The notes beneath the pieces were generated by a model. That model saw only the letters and a program-made list of their open reading frames with translations, ran no database searches and was not told where the DNA came from. This document shows, piece by piece, positions 27,001 to 32,547 of a stretch of 64,000 nucleotides of DNA; within the stretch, counting starts at the first letter, position 1; each line of letters starts with the position of its first letter. This DNA comes from Kiritimatiellia bacterium (GTDB lineage Bacteria > Verrucomicrobiota > Kiritimatiellia > UBA8416 > JABMPJ01). The stretch lies in assembly GCA_030745755.1 (NCBI GenBank), contig JASLOA010000045.1, positions 62,001 to 126,000 of the forward strand, written 5' to 3'. The translations under genes and the position numbers were made by a program.

Positions 27001-27710
27001 CACAGCATCTCCCATGGGTATTCAGCACTAGGCGCCCCAAAAGGATAGAACTCATCCTGCCCGGGCTGGCGCACCCAGCTCTCAGGATATGCAAAGCCGG
27101 GCGATCCACCAGAAAAACGCTTGTCAGGCTCCGTCTGGATATCGATGAGGCTAACCAGTTCCTCCTTGAACGTGCCTCCGTAGCCATTGTTGATGTCATC
27201 ATACGACGTCATCCGGTCCGCTCTGCGATAGCTTCCCGGCTGGTCCGGCTGATACCACATGTGGAAATCCCAGGGCTTCATGCCGGGATAGGTCCAGAAG
27301 TTGGGGCCGTTGCCGTAATGGTTGTACACGACGTCAGGGTAGATCTTGGCATCCACCTGGTGCAGGTTGCGGACCATGTTCTGCAGCGAGCCCATGGTGC
27401 CATAGCGGGTACGCAAGGTGCCGCGCTGCGGAATCTGGCCCAGGTCCCAGCGGTCATACAGACTGTAGCCCACGTTCCCGCCGCCGCCGTTCGGGTGGTT
27501 CCCCGAGACGGGCGACTTGCACGGCGAAGGGGTCCAGATCGCGTCGTACCCGATCTCTCCCAACTCCGGAAGCCGCTGGTAGATCTCGTCCCAATCGGTT
27601 TCAAACCACTGAAGGATGACTTCCGCATCGGCAGCTTGAGGAGCGAGGATGGTCAGGATGAGCAAGAGGAGCGGGATGGCGGTACTAACAAGACGATTCT
27701 TCACAGTCAT
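21045..27710 (-). CDS. Giant secreted two-headed GH13 amylase with starch-binding and calcium-binding repeats
   Basis: The 2221-aa protein has a signal peptide (1-29) and two complete GH13 catalytic domains. The first (about 30-450) has D126/H131 (PDVVYNH), D255 (GLRLDAAKH), E324 (FFAEIF) and D390 (PQSHD). The second (about 1490-1960) has D1579 (LDAPFNH), D1729 (GLRCDFA), E1758 (MAESLDG) and D1842 (TTHDE). Between them are beta-sandwich domains, TSP3-like calcium loops (about 910-1010), a CBM25-like module (about 1045-1135) and a further sandwich. A second TSP3 run (about 2075-2150) and a C-terminal beta module follow. GTAGGGAGA precedes the ATG. It should digest starch or glycogen outside the cell. 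It heads the operon with the GH57-like gene. Confidence 0.9.
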   Translation of the reverse strand: MTVKNRLVSTAIPLLLLILTILAPQAADAEVILQWFETDWDEIYQRLPELGEIGYDAIWTPSPCKSPVSGNHPNGGGGNVGYSLYDRWDLGQIPQRGTLRTRYGTMGSLQNMVRNLHQVDAKIYPDVVYNHYGNGPNFWTYPGMKPWDFHMWYQPDQPGSYRRADRMTSYDDINNGYGGTFKEELVSLIDIQTEPDKRFSGGSPGFAYPESWVRQPGQDEFYPFGAPSAEYPWEMLCRWIYWLGDAMDYDGLRLDAAKHVIHNFYGEPGEVPGPSSGGFLHQAQYSFDQRRSFAGTSGSEGGDEYSEMYTNDIRQRDDALFFAEIFAGDVNYFNYWRTGAGSGGNKMRYLDFPQKSSVIDAAFGGGDLTAIKNGSKLSATEGILFPQSHDQSAPWKLNLAYAYALTFPGIPIVYSTGNNLSQWEIDNVTWMKPGHEYALGDGYNGIKNLVYIHNQFARSLMEARLDWEGDVYVFERYEDVSGGTPGSIDYKEGILLVGLNDSGWNQTRNVSVSFENDTVLHDYTGNQPADVTVTGGKANITIPGMDGQGWVCYAPYNARGHATEASLAFLDPNDSNNAFGTMDWIVPGGELKDDKPRTLTRITGDSVNIDVKYQEPLGSPVETVNSVMVKWGQGFNLDTNAAAIDDTSQSIVSGGFEKATSQGAQHWRLTADVSGLPEGLHTVKARLFNGRTGKPALFQTFSEVVYVDRVGPSLDVTVPAAGETVPGGCMAVVSNPDFTAYNITYGVDGAPTTQQAHEVMKGTWRFALPLLSTGTHTVKVEAVEADYGDPRAVINTSYYERVFSVANSGTAIGLNHGEGSTLSLPFFTTAVTGVLGGASVRLFWDGYEMAGVAAAGGNTYEHTFDGRYLSGGTTQQLYGAFINGPHVFEAEVVAAGVTSKLARTVFFSLFGGGHVDSDGDGLPDDIEVNGFTSGWNPGPNGLLGGVDGDDGRDYNQDAIPNDNEEWIRLNPMNHDTDYDTTPDGEEDWDGDGKNNLCEVRQGYIEFGNPYHYDIYNGASTPSACTGDSVPARVEWDPPNPERCAGNKLTITYTPNQGPLNGHNPIHIGIETNGSVHTVTAMTDIGGGSWRYELDLQTTYTGVDFWFQDAGASAYDNNGGANYQVTVDPCVPVQTFFNMDGDFDSPHYDVANNGMKIVAAVRSNNLYVATWSANGSDTGSDHFLFVTDVYGSKGGAPWGKSGLIHFDKSSKPYLSAESAASGGFHTFNHSGVNGQYAMGANGEALEGELNLAEVFGAVPDVVYLAAFAYTDEDGGGLYDEQSQAPAAWSFNSDLEITEYLPVPIDSIRDDNGDGYYDCGRPTLLSVVGTNTNDANYNIRRFFLDELAGDSEEITFIFHPNTKPGDTVEDVELISNINRRDFATLEYDLDQATTSGASGYFRAYAMAPVGDTYQKMLTIKKTGAYRATVRYTVNGEVYYYTDNGLRRDLAVVVSPKKVLNRTMYELNPMIAEASGDELHERSTLADMYTTNAVDDVYIPAHYQAIGVNCIWLQPIHPIGKVGRQTDPDTASAYDPGSPFAIANFFEVNKLLGDPATRSQAMDELSAFVASMDQHGIDVMLDAPFNHSAWDCEISQVGVDMFPWATDPTNIIAKIRPEWYSSRTNYGERASYFNATNDTDIGEAPDRFDFGKWSDVADFNFGKYDTLVQGQSGRWHDQYLSERDVFEEHDTYSRELWRYWAEYVPYWLEKTGHPAGTPKSESYKGIDGLRCDFAQGMPAVFWEYIINKARSLKWDMYFMAESLDGYREVDGSKRHGLSFRSARHFDIMNENILFYWRDTFFGYPANGEGSGRQGSPETYPTWKAFDDRRKAYDNAPLLNALTTHDEVFPSDDPGGRLVYAYAEMAAMDGIPLLMYGMEAGALNSYDGYGFTGDILNTSNNWERYEANFGKVIPNFKRYNHMRNVWDNRDWDLQALYGRINRAKKDNPALQSQQNYFLSTFDGASYDPDIFAVARFIEPGVSAATQDVVFVLVDNDPSQGGAARKFSLDAEVSPGVNWFGIDPTHNYNFQDLIATNPSHFVWGSDVSGETLITNGLYAGFPYQDQYGHYLRLVDRTEHPSGGRYDHDSDGIADFSDPDDDNDGMSDVYENNNNLNATNANTPFGWDDDKDGDTIPNGEEMIAGTDPDDITDYLRITGVATNSGGAEVSWRSVAEINYLVEHKGSLLDSEGWMGDVSLTATDSNQTADVLLPSPFSNRFWRVQVIQ

Positions 27711-27983
27711 TCTCCCTACATGAATAAGACATTACCTTCTTAGACTCCGTCCGCATGGAACGGTGCGTCATGTCGAGGTTTCAGCCCGAGGAACGGGGTG
27801 AATTGCCTTCTGAATGTCAAAAGCAATTGACTTACAGAGGGGTGTTGTCGTCCTTAGCGGGGCATGTGAATATGCGCCCGTGGATCACAGGAGAAAACAA
27901 CTGTATGGAAAAGAACAACAGCACCAATCAAAGCCAAGACAGACTCTAACACGGGAGTCGGTCGAAATGGAAGACAGAACTGA
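27711..27983. other. Upstream region of the giant amylase operon
   Basis: This interval contains no gene and must hold the promoter of the minus-strand glycosidase operon, because a terminator (27992-28017) closes the preceding gene. I could not single out convincing -35/-10 boxes. A 14-codon plus-strand frame at about 27905-27949 with an upstream AGGAG is too short and points away from the operon. Confidence 0.4.
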
Positions 27984-27991
27984 CACAAAGA

Positions 27992-28017
27992 AGCCCCTGC
28001 CGTTCCCAGCAGGGGCT
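27992..28017 (-). terminator. Rho-independent terminator of the 28043-28831 gene
   Basis: AGCCCCTGC (27992-28000) pairs perfectly with GCAGGGGCT (28009-28017) around an 8-base loop. Read on the minus strand, the hairpin is followed by TTCTTTGTGT. It lies 26 bases past the stop of the outer-membrane-like protein gene. Confidence 0.85.
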
Positions 28018-28042
28018 CCATACATTCACAATGAATCTCGGT

Positions 28043-28831
28043 CTATATGGCGTCGCCCCCAAGAGCAACTCTCACGCCGCCACCGATGAAGGTCTCATCG
28101 ATCAGGTCACCCGTGAAGATGTCCACGCCGGCGAAAGCAGAGATAGTATCCGTGACATCGTACGTGAGGCCCGCCCCGACGTGCATCGCCACTTCGCTGT
28201 CATCCACCTTCACTTTGCCCGTCGGCGCCACTCCGCCTCCCGCGCCGGACAGATCTATGCCCGACAAGTCAATACCGGACAGGTCAAGATCCGGAATCAC
28301 AAGATCATCCAGACCAAAATCTGACAGGTCAATGGTGTCCTTTGCCTTATGGAAGATGCCTCCCGAGTACTCGGCTTCCCACTTCACGTAGTGGACGCCC
28401 ACGTTGGCGTACCAACCCAGACCCTCAGCCACATCGTCCAGTGCACCACTGGCTACCACTGCAGCGTTCACATCCAGCACCGTCTGATCCACACCGCCGG
28501 AGTCATCACTCCAGTAGCCGGCACCACAGCGCACAGCCGTCGTAACCGGGAGATCCAACGGAAGCGCATAAATCGCGCCGCCAGCAAATCCCAGCCCTTC
28601 TTCCGGCACGCCGACAGAGGCGAATGCGGCCCAAGCGTCGTTGAGCTTATACTGCCCGCGTACGCCATAGCCGGTGATGTCACCACCGGAATATGCGGCG
28701 CCATCCACCAGGATCGGCGCTGTCTCCGCAACATTAGCGTTAGCCGCGTACGGGATTGGCTCAACCAATCCGGCACTCGCGCTCGCAACCAGGGCCATGG
28801 CAAGCAAGCCATGAACAATCAGGATTCTCAT
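28043..28831 (-). CDS. Outer-membrane beta-barrel-like protein, unknown function
   Basis: The 262-aa protein starts MRILIVHGLLAMALVASASA, a signal peptide; AAGGGGGT precedes this ATG at 28831, whereas the longer frame has no such site. The mature part alternates polar and apolar residues with many Gly/Ala (GQYKLNDAWAAFASVGV, WYANVGVHYVKWEAEYSG, HVGAGLTYDVTDTISAFAGVDI) and ends GGGVRVALGGDAI, as in small outer membrane barrels. An internal loop repeats D-L-S-G-I three times (about 195-210). It has its own terminator. No family recognised. Confidence 0.75.
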   Translation of the reverse strand: MRILIVHGLLAMALVASASAGLVEPIPYAANANVAETAPILVDGAAYSGGDITGYGVRGQYKLNDAWAAFASVGVPEEGLGFAGGAIYALPLDLPVTTAVRCGAGYWSDDSGGVDQTVLDVNAAVVASGALDDVAEGLGWYANVGVHYVKWEAEYSGGIFHKAKDTIDLSDFGLDDLVIPDLDLSGIDLSGIDLSGAGGGVAPTGKVKVDDSEVAMHVGAGLTYDVTDTISAFAGVDIFTGDLIDETFIGGGVRVALGGDAI

Positions 28832-28998
28832 GGGACCCCCTTCGTTTGGTGTTTTGTTACTCTGACCGAATCGGCGCAAGCGCCTTTTCGATCTAACTTG
28901 CTGCACAGCGATCACACATCAAGGAAGTCTGCAAAGGTAAAATGGACCATAAGAAGATGCCATAAGAAGGTACAACTGGCCGCTCGCGCTTTATTGAT

Positions 28999-29027
28999 TT
29001 GGGCAATTCATACCTCTAGCGTATATT
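28999..29027 (+). promoter_or_regulatory. Sigma-70-type promoter of the envelope operon
   Basis: TTGGGC (28999-29004) and TATATT (29022-29027) are separated by exactly 17 bases. The predicted start lies about 20 bases before the ATG at 29055, with ACGGGAGAG as ribosome binding site in between. The -10 differs from the consensus at one position; the -35 is weaker. Confidence 0.6.
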
Positions 29028-29054
29028 GCACCCAACTCTTAACGGGAGAGAACA

Positions 29055-29855
29055 ATGCGTACACTCCTAATGACCATGGTGGCTCTGGCCTCAAGTGGCC
29101 TCGTTGCGGCAGAGCCAGAACCCACACTGGTTGACCAGCTGATTCGAGCCAACAAACGTATCCGGTCCCTGCAATGCGATATCCGGCGCGAAGTTGAATC
29201 GGGCGAGAATATTGTCACAACTCTCAGCCGTTTGTCGTTCAAACGAGGTGACAGGCTTCGCGTTGAGACGGTCACTCCGACTCCGCGCCGGATCGTTGTA
29301 GATGGCATCGCGATCCACAAGTGGATTAAAGGACATCAGAAAGGTGTACGAATCCCCCTCAAGGGTGCTCCCCCCCCTGAACTCCTGCAGGTCCGCCGCG
29401 TTCCGGCCTCGGGTGAAGAGTATCTTCTCCGCCTGAAAGACGCACCTGAGACGATGCTTCCACCCACCACAGAGTTTCCCAAACGCCGTGGGTATGCACC
29501 ATCCGCCCCGCACCCCTACGTTATCCTGAGTCTTGACAACAACGGTCGACTCGCGCGCATCGAGTTTCTGGATCCCCACAATCACAGCAAGCGGCTGTCA
29601 CGCGTTGATTTCGGAGGATGGATAGAGGCCGCCCCAGGTATATGGATTGCCTGCACGCAACTGACCGAAACGCAAGCCCGCAACGGCATCTCTACTCACG
29701 AGACCCTTCGCGTAAGCCGACTGAAGGTCAACCAAGAGATCCAGGACCAGACCTTTGACCCCACTCACTGGGCTAGCGATATCGAGTTTGTTGCGCCAAC
29801 CGAAATGGTGAAACACCTATCAGGACTCCGCTCCACGGAATCCTCAAAACAGTAG
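29055..29855 (+). CDS. LolA-like periplasmic protein
   Basis: The 266-aa protein has a signal peptide (MRTLLMTMVALASSGLVAA) and the LolA-type opening LIRANKRIRSLQCDIRREVESG, then FKRGDRLRVETV and VDGIAIHKWI, matching the half-barrel of outer membrane lipoprotein carrier-like proteins. It is longer than LolA (about 200 aa) and ends in a hydrophilic tail. It is first in a run with genes at 29914, 30308 and 30808. Binding of a lipid or lipoprotein in the periplasm is inferred from the fold only. GGGAGAG precedes the ATG. Confidence 0.65.
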   Translation: MRTLLMTMVALASSGLVAAEPEPTLVDQLIRANKRIRSLQCDIRREVESGENIVTTLSRLSFKRGDRLRVETVTPTPRRIVVDGIAIHKWIKGHQKGVRIPLKGAPPPELLQVRRVPASGEEYLLRLKDAPETMLPPTTEFPKRRGYAPSAPHPYVILSLDNNGRLARIEFLDPHNHSKRLSRVDFGGWIEAAPGIWIACTQLTETQARNGISTHETLRVSRLKVNQEIQDQTFDPTHWASDIEFVAPTEMVKHLSGLRSTESSKQ

Positions 29856-29913
29856 TTGCTAACGACGCATGATCCATATATCCTGATCTCCACACATCAG
29901 ATAGGAGGACACC

Positions 29914-30198
29914 ATGAAAAGGGCCATATTTGCCTTTGCAATGATAGCGCTTCTAGCGGCCGCTCCGCTGGCGCAAGCGAACGAAGAACAGGGCGATATA
30001 CTAGGGTTCTTCGTTGGATGCTGCTTTGGCCTTCGCACCGGAGCAGACTACAATGACGGCAAGGAACTCCATTTGCGCGACTATGGGCGGATAATTCCAT
30101 GGGCAAACATTGTCTTTGCTGTTTGGGATGGCGTCGATACCTACAACGGCAAGGGACGCGCTGATTTCCAGACCGCCTACGGGTCGGAATACTACTGA
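29914..30198 (+). CDS. Small secreted protein, unknown
   Basis: The 94-aa product has a perfect ribosome binding site (TAGGAGGACACC-ATG) and a signal peptide ending ...PLAQA. The mature part starts NEEQGDILGFFVGCCFGLRTGADYNDGK and has a paired Cys-Cys in a glycine-rich hydrophobic stretch. I do not recognise a family. A strong terminator follows directly, so this gene may be the end of one transcript, with readthrough supplying the next two. Confidence 0.65.
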   Translation: MKRAIFAFAMIALLAAAPLAQANEEQGDILGFFVGCCFGLRTGADYNDGKELHLRDYGRIIPWANIVFAVWDGVDTYNGKGRADFQTAYGSEYY

Positions 30199-30227
30199 GT
30201 TACGCTCAGTTCGATCCACAAAGAGTA

Positions 30228-30268
30228 GGATTCACCTTCCGTCAGGAGGGTGGGTCCTTTCTTCTTTT
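30228..30268 (+). terminator. Strong rho-independent terminator
   Basis: GGATTCACCTTCC and GGAGGGTGGGTCC form a 13-bp stem with G-U wobbles, a GTCA loop and then TTTCTTCTTTT. It sits 30 bases past the stop of the 94-aa gene and 40 bases before the next start, so it may attenuate expression of the YidD-domain and TPR genes. Confidence 0.85.
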
Positions 30269-30307
30269 CAGGCCGCGCATTCACTGACGTCACTCCCGAG
30301 GCTTGCT

Positions 30308-30811
30308 ATGTACAGGGGCGCGATCCCTCTCCTTCTCTTCCTTCTCTGCCAGACGGGCACTGCCTCCGAACTGGCGTTGGCACGTGAATTGGCATCTGAG
30401 CAAGACTGGTGGGCTTGTGACATCGAGTGTCGGCGCGTCCTTATCGATCATCCTGAACTTACAGCCTCCGCCCAAGCCTTGCGACAGGGGGCCGCCCAAC
30501 ATCTCTCTCGGCGAGCCGGGCGAGCATCCATTCTTAGAAGACTAGGTGCCTTACCTGTAAAGGCTATGGTTGGCTTCTACCGAATCGTTGTAGCGCAGTC
30601 CATCGGCTCACGCTGCGTGCTCGAGCCCAGCTGCTCCACCTACAGCCTCCAGGCCGCCCGCGAACGTGGCTGGCTGGGCATCCCCATGACCGGTGATCGC
30701 CTGATCAGGGAGCCTTCCGTCGTTCACGCCAAGGAGCATCCCGTCGGAGTGATCAACGGACGCACGCACTATGCCGATCCCGTATCTGACCATATTGGAG
30801 GAGACCAATGA
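30308..30811 (+). CDS. Exported protein with a C-terminal YidD domain
   Basis: The 167-aa protein begins with a signal-type hydrophobic segment (MYRGAIPLLLFLLCQTGTAS), a helical spacer, and from about residue 85 a YidD-like domain: FYRIVVAQSIGSRCVLEPSCSTY...A.ERGW.G. YidD is normally an 85-aa inner-membrane-associated factor helping YidC insertion, with the conserved R-C-x-x-x-P-x-C-S-x-Y motif seen here. The ATG at 30308 follows CGAGG; the open frame upstream crosses the terminator. The stop overlaps the next gene's ATG (ATGA). Placement on the far side of the membrane would be unusual, unless the hydrophobic segment acts as an anchor. Confidence 0.75.
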   Translation: MYRGAIPLLLFLLCQTGTASELALARELASEQDWWACDIECRRVLIDHPELTASAQALRQGAAQHLSRRAGRASILRRLGALPVKAMVGFYRIVVAQSIGSRCVLEPSCSTYSLQAARERGWLGIPMTGDRLIREPSVVHAKEHPVGVINGRTHYADPVSDHIGGDQ

Positions 30812-31680
30812 CCACATCCCGCCTTCTCATCGTCGGCCTGCTCTGGGCAACCCTCGCCCCCCCGCTTCAGGCAGACACTTCAGCAGGACTCACCCTCGCG
30901 ACAGAACTGGCCGCTGATGGAAATCACGCCGGGGCCGCACTTGAATACCGCCGCCTCGCCATGGATACAAGCGACCCAAAATCAAAGGGGGCGATATACT
31001 GGATGGCCGCGTATGATTACATGAAGGCTCAGCGTTTCGCGCAGGCCGAACGCATGCTCAGTCAGTCGGAGAACACTACACCGGAACTTGAGACCGAAGT
31101 GTATTTGTTACGTGGCGAGCACAGTCGCGTACGAAACCGACTCCGCGAAGCTGCTTTCTACCTTGAGAGCATCGCGCATCCGGAACAAGACGCTGCACTG
31201 CGCACTGTTGCAGCGAAGAAGCTCGCCGCAGTCCGACTGCAAATGCGCGACTTCGAAGGTGCCCGCGAAGTCTTGACACTGGCAGAGCCGACTGATCTAA
31301 ACGCAAACATGGAAGCCATCAGGACGTACGAGGCCGGAAAGGATAAGAACCACGTTGTGGGGGGTCTGTTGGGGCTGATTCCGGGAGTCGGATATGCCTA
31401 CTCGGGCGAGTATGCCAATGCGGCGCGATCCCTTCTGCTCAATGCCCTCTGCATCTGGGGCCTCGTAGAGTTCGTTGAGGAAGAGCAGTGGGGTGGCGTG
31501 GCGCTAGTAGGTTTCGCCGAAGCAACCTTCTACTCCGGAAGCATCTACGGAGGTGCCGATGCCGCCGTTCGCTATAACCAACGTCGCCTGGATCAGGCAA
31601 TCGAAGCCATTGAAGGCGATGCCCGTTTCACACCCGATCGCGCCACGCTGCCTGTGTTGACGCTAAAGTACAGGTTCTAA
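30808..31680 (+). CDS. Secreted TPR-like protein with C-terminal membrane-type segment
   Basis: The 290-aa protein has a signal peptide (to LQADTSAG), helical repeats of TPR character (residues about 25-170, e.g. DGNHAGAALEYRRLAM, YDYMKAQRFAQAERML), then GGLLGLIPGVGYAYSGEYANAARSLLLNALCIWGLVEF and a second hydrophobic stretch. The G-L-x-P-G-x-G-x-x-Y-x-G motif is typical of small envelope proteins of unknown role that accompany YidD-like or TPR genes. It overlaps the YidD-domain gene by four bases, so the two products are made together. Function is not assignable. Confidence 0.7.
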   Translation: MTTSRLLIVGLLWATLAPPLQADTSAGLTLATELAADGNHAGAALEYRRLAMDTSDPKSKGAIYWMAAYDYMKAQRFAQAERMLSQSENTTPELETEVYLLRGEHSRVRNRLREAAFYLESIAHPEQDAALRTVAAKKLAAVRLQMRDFEGAREVLTLAEPTDLNANMEAIRTYEAGKDKNHVVGGLLGLIPGVGYAYSGEYANAARSLLLNALCIWGLVEFVEEEQWGGVALVGFAEATFYSGSIYGGADAAVRYNQRRLDQAIEAIEGDARFTPDRATLPVLTLKYRF

Positions 31681-31721
31681 TCTCTCCCCTCACACCCTAA
31701 TCTTTCACCCTAATCTCTCCC

Positions 31722-31940
31722 CTACCCCAACAGCCGCTGCCCAACGAACAACGCCGCCAGCACCACCAAGATCCCCACCAGCACACAAAGCAATCGCCTC
31801 GTGGGCGTGCCTTCCGCATCCAGCGACAGCCGCGCCGACTTTGTGAATTGGCGGCGCTGCCCGCGCGTTCTCAGTTGACGCAGGTAACTCAGGGTGCGAA
31901 AATGACACCATGCACTGAGAGTTTCGGAGTGACATCCAAA
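31722..31940 (-). pseudogene. 3' fragment of a paralogue of the 688-aa membrane protein gene
   Basis: A minus-strand frame ending in TAG at 31724-31722 encodes RGQRRQFTKSARLSLDAEG, then TPTRRLL and a C-terminal hydrophobic helix. It closely matches the C-terminus of the gene at 32548-34614 (EQRRQFTKPARLPLDAEG TPTRRLL plus helix). DNA similarity is clear over about 140 bases but with many differences, so this is the tail of an old paralogue, not a fresh duplication. Upstream the frame ends at a stop after about 70 codons. The DUF4160/DUF2442 pair lies between it and the intact gene. Confidence 0.75.
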
Positions 31941-32013
31941 TCATAGGCTTTGGCGGTATCGCTTAATGCCCTGTGGTGAGCAGGATTCTCAAGGAAAAGA
32001 AAGCGACTCGACA

Positions 32014-32253
32014 ATGAGCCCGACGGTATTTCGCCAAGGAAATGCGAAGTTCTATTTCTTCTCGCGTGAAGAATCCAGGATGCACATTCATGCGCTGACG
32101 CCCGACGGGGAAGCAAAGTTCTGGATGGAGCCGACCATTGAGCTGGCAAAGACGATAAAGCTGAAGCCACAAGAAACGGCCCGACTGAGAGAAATAGTCA
32201 AGGAGCACCGAGATGAGATCGTCCACGCATGGAACCAGCACCATAAGCGTTGA
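32014..32253 (+). CDS. DUF4160 protein, putative half of a toxin-antitoxin-like pair
   Basis: The 79-aa protein MSPTVFRQGNAKFYFFSREE... carries the DUF4160 pattern: SPTV, R-x-x-x-x-K-F-Y-F-F-S-x-E-x-x-x-x-H-I-H, then a central strand with EAKFWMEP and a helical C-terminus ending EIVHAWNQH. DUF4160 genes usually sit beside DUF2442 genes, as here, where the next ORF starts 41 bases before this stop. The start at 32014 follows the family's usual MPT/MSPT opening. A toxin-antitoxin role is often suggested for such pairs, but the mechanism is not settled. Confidence 0.85.
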   Translation: MSPTVFRQGNAKFYFFSREESRMHIHALTPDGEAKFWMEPTIELAKTIKLKPQETARLREIVKEHRDEIVHAWNQHHKR

Positions 32254-32524
32254 GAACATCACGCCATTTGGAATATGGGTTAACGATGGGAACAGGGAAC
32301 ATGTTATCCCATTCAGCGAGTTCCCTTGCCTGAAGAAGGCATCGGTTGCGGATTTGATGGCCCCCGTCCTGCATCATGGCTTTCACCTCTCTTGGGAGAA
32401 CCTGGATATCGATATTGACCTCAACTCACTTGATCATCTGGAGGATTTTCCCCTCTATTTTGAATCAGAAGCACCCGCTCTGAGTGCAGTCGCGGAAGAG
32501 CGGAAAGAGTACTCGACAGGGTGA
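32213..32524 (+). CDS. DUF2442 protein, partner of the DUF4160 gene
   Basis: The 103-aa protein reads ENITPFGIWVNDGNREHVIPFSEFP.LKKASVADL...FHLSWENLDIDIDLNSL, matching DUF2442 (G-x-W-V...R-E-x-x-x-P-F-x-x-F-P-x-x-x-x-A ... L-x-W-x-x-L-D-I-D-L). It overlaps the DUF4160 gene, implying coupled translation. The true start could be slightly later than the ATG at 32213. The pair is flanked by two related 3' gene ends, suggesting acquisition into this locus. Confidence 0.82.
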   Translation: MRSSTHGTSTISVENITPFGIWVNDGNREHVIPFSEFPCLKKASVADLMAPVLHHGFHLSWENLDIDIDLNSLDHLEDFPLYFESEAPALSAVAEERKEYSTG

Positions 32525-32547
32525 CCGGCCCCCTATCTATCGCAGCA

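Noticed and set aside
26544-27743. Plus-strand ORF of 399 aa
   Set aside because: It is a shadow of the giant amylase gene; no recognisable motif.
27905-27949. Fourteen-codon plus-strand ORF with an upstream AGGAG
   Set aside because: Spacing from the Shine-Dalgarno-like word is long, the peptide has no leader-type feature, and it points away from the operon it would have to control.
31705-31944. Minus-strand ORF of 79 aa
   Set aside because: The conserved reading in this interval is a different frame, the C-terminal fragment ending at 31722.
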